A DNA stretch of 7,340 bases from an uncultured Megasphaera sp. (GTDB taxonomy: Bacteria; Bacillota; Negativicutes; Veillonellales; Megasphaeraceae), in the NCBI GenBank assembly GCA_900554215.1, contig USGG01000073.1, forward strand, positions 1 through 7,340, in the 5' to 3' direction. Positions 1 through 6,120 of this stretch are shown piece after piece. Every line of letters starts with the position of its first letter. Position 1 is the first letter of the stretch. The translations under genes and the position numbers were made by a program. The notes beneath the pieces are model-generated. The model was not told the origin of the DNA and made no database searches. It saw only the letters and a list, made by a program, of their open reading frames with translations.

Positions 1-105
1 CAGAATGGTGCTGTGCTGATTCCGGATATTTCCTGCGACAAAAATTTTGTCATAAAGCTGGCGGAACGCTGCACGACGGGACAGCTGCTGGTGGAGCAGC
101 ACTAA
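1..105 (+). pseudogene. 3' fragment of a DUF6514-like small protein gene, tail replaced
   Basis: The frame is open from the window edge to a TAA at 103-105 and gives 34 residues. They include a stretch of the form DISxDxxFVxxLxxxCxxxQL (about residues 10-29). This resembles, from memory, the C-terminal half of the small Bacillota family DUF6514, whose members usually continue with an S/P-I-H-L-x-D-V-x-x-D ending. Here QL is followed only by LVEQH and the stop, and those last codons are antisense to a convergent aldo/keto reductase. I therefore infer that the native end has been lost and that the present stop was supplied by the neighbour. The family function is unknown to me. Only the C-terminal part is visible, so the assignment is tentative; the stretch could also be an uninformative open frame. 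Confidence 0.35.
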
Positions 106-411
106 GTCTACGTAGGCCATGTCCAGTTTTTCGAGGGAGGCGGCGACGGCGCGCTTCGTCTTTTCATAGCCGAAGTCCTGTACCCAGACCTTGGTCGTAA
201 TGAAGATGTCTTCGCGGGGAACGCCGCTTCGCTTGACGGCGCGTCCGACGGCTTCTTCGTTTCCGTAGGCGGCGGCCGTGTCGATGAGGCGGTAGCCGGC
301 GCGCAGGTCGTCCCGTACGATTTGCTCGCAGAGGGATGCGTCGTCTATCTGATATACGCCGAGGCCGAGTACCGGCATGGCGACGCCGTTGTTGAGGGTT
401 ACTGTGTTCAT
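88..411 (-). pseudogene. Aldo/keto reductase, N-terminal 108 residues, 3' end apparently lost
   Basis: This encodes the first part of a single-domain NADPH-dependent aldo/keto reductase of the 2,5-diketo-D-gluconate reductase type, a cytosolic enzyme reducing carbonyl substrates. The start ATG at 411 follows AAGGAG (425-420) with 8 nt spacing. The protein opens with the usual beta-hairpin and MPxLGLGVYQ strand. All four catalytic residues can be placed: D44 and Y49 in LIDTAAAYGNE, K74 in ITTKVW and H107 in VDLVLLHQ. After Q108 the expected P and the AWRAMEELY-like helix are missing. The frame stays open to base 1 with 29 codons (QLSRRAAF...) that I do not recognise as this fold, apart from an AGNIR matching the AGKIR position of relatives. 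Family members run to about 270-290 residues, so over half the barrel is absent. I call it a 5' remnant. If the tail is genuine, it is instead a partial, divergent gene. Substrate cannot be told. Confidence 0.75.
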
Positions 412-563
412 GTCTAGTGCTCCTTTTGATATGACGATTGAAAAACTATGTATATCTATATTGTAAAGTGCCTGTCTCTGCTGCGGAATAACCAAAAACG
501 CTACGACGCATTGACTAAAAGTAAATGCGGAATTGTCAAAGCACTGCAGATGGCAGACGAAAA
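412..563. other. Intergenic region between gltB terminator and aldo/keto reductase
   Basis: No gene is visible here. On the minus strand it must carry the aldo/keto reductase promoter. A TACAAT (465-460) could be the -10 box, but I see no good -35 at 16-18 nt upstream, which would fit an activator-dependent promoter. A perfect -35-like TTGACA (539-534) has no -10 at the right distance. It forms one arm of an inverted repeat TTGAC/GTCAA (511-515 and 535-539, 19 nt apart) that could be an operator or chance. The short open frame starting at 448 has no ribosome binding site and runs across the terminator into antisense gltB, so I do not call it. Confidence 0.4.
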
Positions 564-588
564 ACAGCCGCCCTTATCGGGCGGCTGT
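564..588 (-). terminator. Intrinsic terminator of gltB
   Basis: A perfect 10-bp GC-rich stem (564-573 with 579-588, ACAGCCGCCC/GGGCGGCTGT) closes a 5-nt loop. On the minus strand it is followed directly by TTTTCGTC. It begins 17 nt after the gltB stop. In the plus direction the stem is followed by CGCTGC with no U tract, so it should act only for gltB. It also shields the aldo/keto reductase remnant from gltB read-through. Confidence 0.9.
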
Positions 589-605
589 CGCTGCAATATG
601 CATAT

Positions 606-3600
606 TTACTTTTTCTTGCCGTGTTTCTGTTCGAAGGCAATCATATGGGCTTCTTCTTCGCTGTGGCCTTCGGCCTGGGCCTGGGCGATGAGGGAGACCA
701 TTTCTTCGTAGGCTTCGGGAATGACCTTGGTGATTCTCGATATGGTGTCTTCCCAGTTTTCCAGCAGCATATGGCCAAGGTTGCTGTCCGTATAGGCGAC
801 GTGTTTTTCCAGCAGCGATTTGACAAACTGCTGTTCGTCCGGGTCGGTCAGGTCTTCCAGCTTGACCAGGTCGGGGTTGCACTTGGCCGGTTCTAAGTCG
901 TAGACATAGGCAATGCCTCCGGACATGCCGGCGGCGAAGTTGCGTCCCGTGCTGCCGAGGATGAGGACCCGGCCGCCGGTCATGTATTCGCAGCCGTGGT
1001 TGCCGACGCCTTCGACGACGGCTGTCGCGCCGCTGTTGCGGACGCAGAACCGTTCGCCTGCCGTGCCGTTGATGTAGGCTTCACCGCTCGTCGCGCCGTA
1101 GAAGGCGACGTTGCCGATGATGATATTGTCTTCTGCCGGGAAGACGGAGCCCCGCGGCGGCGATACGATGATCTTGCCGCCGGACAGGCCTTTGCCGACG
1201 TAGTCGTTGGCGTCGCCTTCAAGGGACAAGGTCAGGCCCTTGGGGATGAAGGCGCCGAAGCTTTGGCCGGCAGAGCCGACGAAGGACAGGCTGATCGTAT
1301 CTTCCGGCAGCCCCTTTTCGCCGTAGCGCCGCGTGATTTCGCTGCCCAGGAGGGCGCCGGTGACGCGGTCCGTGTTTTGGATGCGCAGGCGGGCGCAGAT
1401 ATGTTTTTTCTGTTCCAGCGCCGGCCGGCACATGCGGATGAGCTTGGACATATCCAAGGTAGCGTTGATGCCGTGGTCCTGGTCCATGGTGCAGTGATGG
1501 CCTACGGAGGCGTCTGTATAGGGACGGAAGAGGAGGTTTTTCAGGTTGACCGTCGCAGCCTTCCAGTTGAGGACGTGCTGCTTTTGCTTCAGGCAGTCGT
1601 AGCGGCCGACCATTTCGTCGATGGTGTGGAAGCCGAGGCGGGCCATGATTTCCCGCAGGTCCTGGGCGACGAACCGCATGAAGTTGACGATGTATTCCGG
1701 CTTGCCCTTGAAGCGCTTGCGCAGCTTTTCATCCTGCGTGCAGACGCCGTAGGGGCAGGTGTTGAGGTGGCACACGCGGAGCATGTGGCAGCCGATGGTC
1801 AGAAGCGGAGCCGTGCCGAAGCCGAAGATTTCCGCACCGAACAAGGCGGCGATGGCGACGTCCCGGCCGGTGAGCATTTTGCCGTCGACTTCGACCTTTA
1901 CGCGATCGCGCAGCTTGTTGAGAAGCAAGGTCTGCTGCACTTCGGCCAAGCCAATTTCCCAGGGCAGGCCGGCGTGGCGCAGGCTGGTCCGCGGCGACGC
2001 GCCCGTACCGCCGTCGTAGCCGCTGACGACGATGTTGTCGGCCTTGGCCTTGACGACGCCGGCCGAGATGGTGCCGATGCCGGCTCCCGACGTGAGCTTG
2101 ACGCCGACGCGGGCTTTGGGGTTGACGTTTTTAAGGTCGAAGATGAGCTCGGCCAGGTCTTCGATGGAGTAGACGTCGTGGTGAGGCGGCGGCGAAATGA
2201 GGGCGACGCCCGTCGTGGCGTGGCGCGTCTTGGCGATATCCGGGTAGACCTTGCTGCCCGGCAGGTGGCCCCCTTCGCCCGGCTTCGCGCCTTGGGAGCA
2301 TTTGATCTGCAGCTCGTCGGCGTGGATGAGGTAGTTGCTCGTCACGCCGAAGCGGGCCGAGGCGACCTGCTTGATTTTGTCATTCGTTTCCGTGCTGAAC
2401 CGGGCTGCGTCTTCGCCGCCTTCGCCGGTATTGCTCATGCCGCCGAGGCGGTTCATGGCCGTGGCGATGCATTCGTGGGCTTCCTTGCTGAGGGCGCCGT
2501 AGCTCATGGCGCCGGTGCGGAACCGCTTGACGATGGAGTCGACTGATTCGACTTCTTCGATGGGAATGCTGCAGCCGGCGGGGTATTCGAATTCCAGCAG
2601 GTCGCGGAGGCGGAAGATGGAAGACGTGTTGACCCGTTCGGCATATTCCTTATAGATATCGTAATTTTTTTCCTTGCAGGCCTTCTGCAGCAGTCGGACC
2701 GCTTCGGGGTCGATGATATGGGGCTGGCCGCCTTTGTGGTACTGGTAGAAATCGCCCCGTTCCAGGGCGTCGTCGGAGCCGTAGGCCGTTTCGTGGCGCA
2801 GGGCGTTTTCCCTGGCGATTTCCGTAATGCCGATGCCTTCGATGCGCGACGGCGTGTTGCAGAAATACTTGTTGATTAGGTCCTGCTTGATGCCGACGGC
2901 TTCGAAAATCTGCGCGCCGTGGTAGCTGTGGACCGTAGAAATGCCCATCTTGGACATGACGGCCAGGATACCCTTGACGGCGGCGTCCATGTAGTTGTCA
3001 CGGGCCTTTTCATAGGTCATCTTGCCCAATTTGCCCTTGAGAATGAGTTCCTTAATGGACTCGAGGGCGATGTAGGGGTTGATGGCCGTGATGCCGTAGC
3101 CGATGAGGGTACAGAAGTGGTGGATTTCCCGCGGTTCGCCCGATTCGAGGATGAGGCCGACGTCGGAGCGGACTGTCTTGTCGATGAGGTAGTGGTGCAG
3201 CGCCGCCGAGGCCAGGAGGGCCGGAATGGCGGCCATGCGGGAGTTGACGCCCCGGTCGGACAGGACGAGGATATTGGCCCCGTTTTTGATGGCCTTCAAG
3301 GCGTCGATGCACAAGGACTCGATGGCCGTTTCCATGCCTTCGGCGCCGCTGTTGACTGGATAGAGCATGGATAAGGTGGCGGCCCGCAGCTTCTTCGACA
3401 TGAGGGACTTGACGACGGCCATTTCTTCGTTCGTGATGAGCGGTGTTTTTAAGTACAGAGCCGCCGTGGCCTCTTCGTTGGGGTCCATGATGTTGGCTAC
3501 GTTGCCGGCCATGACGGCCGTCGCCATGACGATGTTTTCGCGGACGCCGTCGATGGCCGGATTGGTGACCTGAGCGAAGTTTTCCTTGAAATAATCGTAT

Positions 3601-5162
3601 AAGAGCTGGGGCTTGTCATTGAGGACGGCCAGAGGCACGTCGACGCCCATGGAATCGATAGGCTGCTTGCCGTCGCGGGCCATGGGCAGGATGACCTTGT
3701 CCATGTCTTCCTGGGTATAGCCGAAAACTTTTTCCTGCTCTTTCAGGTCGTAGGGAATCAGGGTATCGTTGTCCGTGATGAGCTGGTTGTTCATCAGGTC
3801 GTCCAGGTGGACGATGTGCTCTTCGTACCACTGGTGGTAGGGGTGCTCCGTGGCGATTTGCCGCTTGATTTCGTCGTCGTCGATGATGCGCTGTTCCTTC
3901 GTGTCGACGAGGAGCATCTTGCCCGGTTCCAGCCGGCCCTTGTAGAGGATTTCGTCGGCCGGGATGTTGACGACGCCGACTTCGGAGCTGGCGATGACCC
4001 GGTCGTCACGCGTGACGTAGTAGCGGGCCGGGCGCAGGCCGTTGCGGTCCAGCATGCCGCCGATGACCGTGCCGTCGCAGAAGCCGATGGCCGCCGGGCC
4101 GTCCCAGGGTTCGAGCATGAAGTTGTGATAGCGGTAGAAGTCCCGCTTTTCTTCGCTCATGAGCGGATCCCGTTCCCATGGCTCGGGAATCATCATCATC
4201 ATGGCGTGGGGCAGGGAATGGCCCGTCATGTACAAGTATTCCAGGCAGTTGTCGAACATGGACGAGTCGCTGCCCGTAGCGTCGACGACGGGGAATACCT
4301 TTTCCATATCGGGGAAGAATTCCGATTTCGACTTGCTTTCGCGGGCGTTGAGCCAGTTGATATTGCCCTGGATCGTATTGATTTCGCCGTTGTGGACGAT
4401 GTAGCGGTTCGGATGGGCTCTGGCCCAGCTGGGGAAGGTATTGGTGCTGAACCGCGAATGGACGAGGGCCATAGACGTCGTGACGTCCAGGTCGGACAAA
4501 TCAAGGTAGAAATGGCGGAGCTGTACCGACGTCAGCATGCCCTTGTACACGATCGTTCGCGACGACAGGCTGGCGATGTAGAAATCCGTGCCCTTTTCCT
4601 GGCTGATGGGGACGATGGCCTTTTCGGCCAGCTTGCGGATAATATACAGCTTGCGTTCAAAGTCCATCTGGTTGGTCATGGACGGGCTCTTTTGGATGAA
4701 GACTTGCAGGAAATGGGGACGAGTCGTCTTGGCGATATTGCCGATCAGGCTTTCGTCGACGGGAACGTCGCGCCATCCCAAAATGGACAGGCCTTCGGCC
4801 CGGACGATGTTCGAGAAGGCTTCCATCTGTTTCTTGCGGAATTCTTCATAGCGATGGGCAAAGATCATGCCGACGCCGTACTCGCCTTCGGCAGGCAGGG
4901 AGAATCCCAGGGTTTCGCATTCGCGGCAGAAGAATTCGTGGGGAATCTGAATGAGTATCCCCGCGCCGTCGCCGCTTTGGGCGTCGGCTCCTTCTGCGCC
5001 GCGGTGCTTCAGGTTTTCCAAGATCGTGAGGGCGTCGTCGATGATGTCGTACGATTTTTTGCCTCGTATATTTGCGACGATACCGATGCCGCAGGCGTCG
5101 TGTTCAAACGACGGGTCGTACAAGCCTTGCGGTTCCGGCAGGTCGCGCAGTTTTTTATACAT
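606..5162 (-). CDS. gltB: Glutamate synthase (NAD(P)H type), large alpha subunit
   Basis: This 1518-residue cytosolic enzyme takes the amide of glutamine and, with 2-oxoglutarate, makes two glutamates; with glutamine synthetase it forms the GS-GOGAT ammonia assimilation route. The ATG at 5162 follows AAGGGGG by 8 nt. It leaves a 23-residue propeptide before C24 (HDACGIG), the nucleophile normally freed by processing. Class II amidotransferase signatures include HSRFSTN (235-241) and HNGEINT (257-263). A central linker domain follows. The FMN/synthase domain has GEGGEDAARF (913-922), QGAKPGEGG (957-965) and GYDGGTGASP (1048-1057). C1125, C1131 and C1136 have the C-x5-C-x4-C spacing of the 3Fe-4S ligands. 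The GXGXG beta-helix domain starts near 1320. Only about seven residues separate the GEGGED segment from IKQVASARFGV, so the ferredoxin loop of plant and cyanobacterial enzymes is absent. The frame is intact and length is typical (B. subtilis GltA about 1520). No gltD is adjacent. Confidence 0.98.
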   Translation of the reverse strand: MYKKLRDLPEPQGLYDPSFEHDACGIGIVANIRGKKSYDIIDDALTILENLKHRGAEGADAQSGDGAGILIQIPHEFFCRECETLGFSLPAEGEYGVGMIFAHRYEEFRKKQMEAFSNIVRAEGLSILGWRDVPVDESLIGNIAKTTRPHFLQVFIQKSPSMTNQMDFERKLYIIRKLAEKAIVPISQEKGTDFYIASLSSRTIVYKGMLTSVQLRHFYLDLSDLDVTTSMALVHSRFSTNTFPSWARAHPNRYIVHNGEINTIQGNINWLNARESKSKSEFFPDMEKVFPVVDATGSDSSMFDNCLEYLYMTGHSLPHAMMMMIPEPWERDPLMSEEKRDFYRYHNFMLEPWDGPAAIGFCDGTVIGGMLDRNGLRPARYYVTRDDRVIASSEVGVVNIPADEILYKGRLEPGKMLLVDTKEQRIIDDDEIKRQIATEHPYHQWYEEHIVHLDDLMNNQLITDNDTLIPYDLKEQEKVFGYTQEDMDKVILPMARDGKQPIDSMGVDVPLAVLNDKPQLLYDYFKENFAQVTNPAIDGVRENIVMATAVMAGNVANIMDPNEEATAALYLKTPLITNEEMAVVKSLMSKKLRAATLSMLYPVNSGAEGMETAIESLCIDALKAIKNGANILVLSDRGVNSRMAAIPALLASAALHHYLIDKTVRSDVGLILESGEPREIHHFCTLIGYGITAINPYIALESIKELILKGKLGKMTYEKARDNYMDAAVKGILAVMSKMGISTVHSYHGAQIFEAVGIKQDLINKYFCNTPSRIEGIGITEIARENALRHETAYGSDDALERGDFYQYHKGGQPHIIDPEAVRLLQKACKEKNYDIYKEYAERVNTSSIFRLRDLLEFEYPAGCSIPIEEVESVDSIVKRFRTGAMSYGALSKEAHECIATAMNRLGGMSNTGEGGEDAARFSTETNDKIKQVASARFGVTSNYLIHADELQIKCSQGAKPGEGGHLPGSKVYPDIAKTRHATTGVALISPPPHHDVYSIEDLAELIFDLKNVNPKARVGVKLTSGAGIGTISAGVVKAKADNIVVSGYDGGTGASPRTSLRHAGLPWEIGLAEVQQTLLLNKLRDRVKVEVDGKMLTGRDVAIAALFGAEIFGFGTAPLLTIGCHMLRVCHLNTCPYGVCTQDEKLRKRFKGKPEYIVNFMRFVAQDLREIMARLGFHTIDEMVGRYDCLKQKQHVLNWKAATVNLKNLLFRPYTDASVGHHCTMDQDHGINATLDMSKLIRMCRPALEQKKHICARLRIQNTDRVTGALLGSEITRRYGEKGLPEDTISLSFVGSAGQSFGAFIPKGLTLSLEGDANDYVGKGLSGGKIIVSPPRGSVFPAEDNIIIGNVAFYGATSGEAYINGTAGERFCVRNSGATAVVEGVGNHGCEYMTGGRVLILGSTGRNFAAGMSGGIAYVYDLEPAKCNPDLVKLEDLTDPDEQQFVKSLLEKHVAYTDSNLGHMLLENWEDTISRITKVIPEAYEEMVSLIAQAQAEGHSEEEAHMIAFEQKHGKKK

Positions 5163-5170
5163 ATATAGTT

Positions 5171-5177
5171 CCCCCTT
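5171..5177 (-). promoter_or_regulatory. Ribosome binding site that sets the gltB start
   Basis: AAGGGGG reads 8 nt before the ATG at 5162. It decides the start: an in-frame ATG at 5246 would add 28 residues, but that codon lies within the promoter, at or before the likely transcription start, and the extra residues do not belong to the family. Confidence 0.85.
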
Positions 5178-5183
5178 CTCTAT

Positions 5184-5234
5184 AAAAAAAACAGGCCTGA
5201 AAAACCGCACGCGCGTGATATTCCAGACCCGCTT
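5184..5234 (-). promoter_or_regulatory. Terminator-like hairpin in the gltB leader (candidate attenuator)
   Basis: In the gltB transcript, AAGCGGGUCUGGAA (5234-5221) can pair over 14 positions with 5202-5189 (UUUCAGGCCUGUUU), four of the pairs being G-U. The 18-nt loop contains the self-complementary CACGCGCGUG, which may form a small inner hairpin. The 3' arm runs into eight U residues (5191-5184), ending just 6 nt before the Shine-Dalgarno AAGGGGG. A hairpin plus U tract between promoter and ribosome binding site is the layout of transcription attenuators. CUAUAA (5238-5233) can also pair with UUAUAG (5185-5180), competing at its edge. I recognise no riboswitch or T-box consensus. Pairing was done by hand and the wobble-rich stem may be weak. 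Confidence 0.4.
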
Positions 5235-5249
5235 ATAGGTTTGCATTCA

Positions 5250-5278
5250 ATTATAAACAATTCATAATAAAATTGCAA
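5250..5278 (-). promoter_or_regulatory. Sigma-A-type promoter of gltB
   Basis: TTGCAA (5278-5273, 4 of 6 matches to TTGACA) is followed after exactly 17 nt by a perfect TATAAT (5255-5250). The predicted start is near 5243, giving a leader of about 80 nt. The -35 and -10 lie largely within an imperfect inverted repeat (5281-5271 against 5252-5243), which suggests an overlapping operator. Confidence 0.8.
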
Positions 5279-5292
5279 TGCTTTTTCGAATA

Positions 5293-5315
5293 ATTTACGG
5301 AAAACATATGTAAAT
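5293..5315. promoter_or_regulatory. Inverted repeat upstream of the gltB promoter
   Basis: On the minus strand, ATTTAC (5315-5310) and GTAAAT (5298-5293) form 6-bp arms 11 nt apart. The centre lies about 60 nt upstream of the predicted gltB start, where activators such as LysR-family proteins often bind. In B. subtilis the LysR-type GltC activates gltAB, but I cannot match this repeat to the GltC box and the region is AT-rich, so chance remains possible. Confidence 0.25.
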
Positions 5316-5387
5316 ACCTAATATATTTTTGTAAAGTAACGATGATTTGCTGTAATAAAGAGATAAAGAGTTTATTTCAGCTATGAA

Positions 5388-5422
5388 AAAACGCCCGCCT
5401 GCAAGTTATGGGCGAGCGTTTT
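5388..5422 (-). terminator. Intrinsic terminator of the glycosyltransferase-glycosylase operon
   Basis: A 12-bp stem (5388-5399 with 5411-5422, core AACGCTCGCC/GGCGGGCGTT with one G-U pair) encloses an 11-nt loop. On the minus strand the U tract (from bases 5391-5386) partly pairs with A residues of the 5' arm. The TAA stop of the uracil-DNA glycosylase gene (5408-5406) lies in the loop, and its last codons form the 5' arm. It separates this operon from the gltB promoter. Confidence 0.85.
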
Positions 5423-6110
5423 CAGAAATCCATTGGGCAAATTGCTGCCGGAATAAGCCGGCTCCGCCGTTGGCCGGATGGCGCATGACGGCGGCGGCCA
5501 GGCCTTTTTCTTCCAGCATGAGGGCCGATTTGCGGCCGATGGCTCCGATGAGGATATCGGGGCGGCACAGGGCTAAGAGCTCCTGCGTGTACGTAAGGCC
5601 GGCGGCCAGCTCGGCGTCTGTCGGCGTGCGGTTGCTGAAAGGCGAGTCCTTGTGGGGATGAAAGGGGAATATATTCCAGAGGATGACGTCGTCCGGCGAA
5701 AGACCGTTGTCCAGAATAGCTCCCCATACGTACGTATCCGTCGGTTCGTTCATGCCCTGCCGCCGCTGGGGATTGCTGGTCATAAAGGGGCAGTCGGGCC
5801 GGCTCGTCCTCTGGCCGTCGTAGCCCAGGACCATGGCGCTGGTCACCTGCTTGTGAGCGTTCAGGAGCATGCGCTCGCACGTAATAGCTACGCCTGTAAA
5901 GCGGCAGCCCTGATAGCCGGCGGCTTCGGCGACGAAGAGGTATTTGGCGCGGCCGACGCGGCGGCGCAGGTAGTCCGTCAGCTGGCGGCTGCGAATGAGG
6001 GGCGCGTCGGGACCGCAGTCGCAGCGCTCGTCGTAATCGCGCCAGGGATTATACACGCCGTCGCCTTCATACTGCTGCAGCGAAGTGAGAAAGGTTTCAA
6101 TCGTAGACAT
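5406..6110 (-). CDS. Uracil-DNA glycosylase superfamily protein
   Basis: This 234-residue protein belongs to the uracil-DNA glycosylase superfamily (PF03167-type fold), which removes uracil or other damaged bases as the first step of base excision repair. Motif 1 is VAEAAGYQGCRFTGVAITCER (residues 60-80, key residues E62 and G65), matching the GEAPGYRGCRxSGVPFTSE form of relatives. LWNIFPFHPH (144-153) and SNRTPTDAEL (159-168) are the subfamily's central signature. RHPANGG (210-216) is the C-terminal DNA-binding loop. The start ATG at 6110 follows GGAGG with 5 nt spacing. The cysteines at 30, 32, 69, 78, 107 and 182 lack the spacing I expect of family 4 iron-sulfur enzymes, so I do not predict a cluster. 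The gene begins 9 nt after the upstream glycosyltransferase stop, so the two are probably co-transcribed, with no obvious functional link. Substrate range is unknown; mug-like activity is possible. Confidence 0.88.
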   Translation of the reverse strand: MSTIETFLTSLQQYEGDGVYNPWRDYDERCDCGPDAPLIRSRQLTDYLRRRVGRAKYLFVAEAAGYQGCRFTGVAITCERMLLNAHKQVTSAMVLGYDGQRTSRPDCPFMTSNPQRRQGMNEPTDTYVWGAILDNGLSPDDVILWNIFPFHPHKDSPFSNRTPTDAELAAGLTYTQELLALCRPDILIGAIGRKSALMLEEKGLAAAVMRHPANGGAGLFRQQFAQWISENARP

Positions 6111-6115
6111 AAGAG

Positions 6116-6120
6116 CCTCC
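6116..6120 (-). promoter_or_regulatory. Ribosome binding site fused to the upstream stop codon
   Basis: GGAGG (6120-6116) shares its first G with the TAG stop (6122-6120) of the preceding glycosyltransferase gene and sits 5 nt before the glycosylase ATG. Ribosomes terminating upstream would arrive at this site, so translational coupling is likely. Confidence 0.75.

Noticed and set aside
1..87. The 29-codon tail of the aldo/keto reductase frame as genuine protein
   Set aside because: It lacks the conserved P after HQ and the following helix. The opposite strand gives a more convincing protein pattern. The AGNIR match to AGKIR keeps a small doubt, so I lowered confidence and did not dismiss it outright.
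448..711. An 87-codon plus-strand open frame in the region after gltB
   Set aside because: It has no ribosome binding site, crosses the gltB terminator hairpin and then continues as antisense of gltB.
996..2546. A 516-codon plus-strand open frame antisense to gltB
   Set aside because: Its translation is low-complexity, rich in A, D, G, V and R, and matches the mirror of a GC-rich third-position coding frame. gltB on the other strand is intact and full of family motifs.
4189..4206. Run of ATG/CAT triplets as a microsatellite
   Set aside because: It encodes consecutive Met residues in a gltB segment (HAMMMMIPEPWE) that is naturally Met-rich in the family.
3807..5168. A 453-codon plus-strand open frame antisense to the gltB 5' half
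   Set aside because: Same composition artefact as above. I see no domain, no ribosome binding site, and gltB is certain on the minus strand.
5163..5243. Known riboswitch or T-box in the gltB leader
   Set aside because: The leader is only about 80 nt. I could not find a T-box sequence or a glutamine riboswitch core, so only a generic attenuator-like hairpin is claimed.
5163..5246. Extended gltB start at 5246 adding 28 residues
   Set aside because: The upstream ATG lies within the promoter, at or before the predicted transcription start. The ATG at 5162 has a strong Shine-Dalgarno and gives the normal propeptide before the catalytic Cys.
5406..6110. Iron-sulfur cluster in the uracil-DNA glycosylase
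   Set aside because: Six cysteines are present, but they do not show the spacing I know from family 4 enzymes, and C30 and C32 are in a loop before motif 1.
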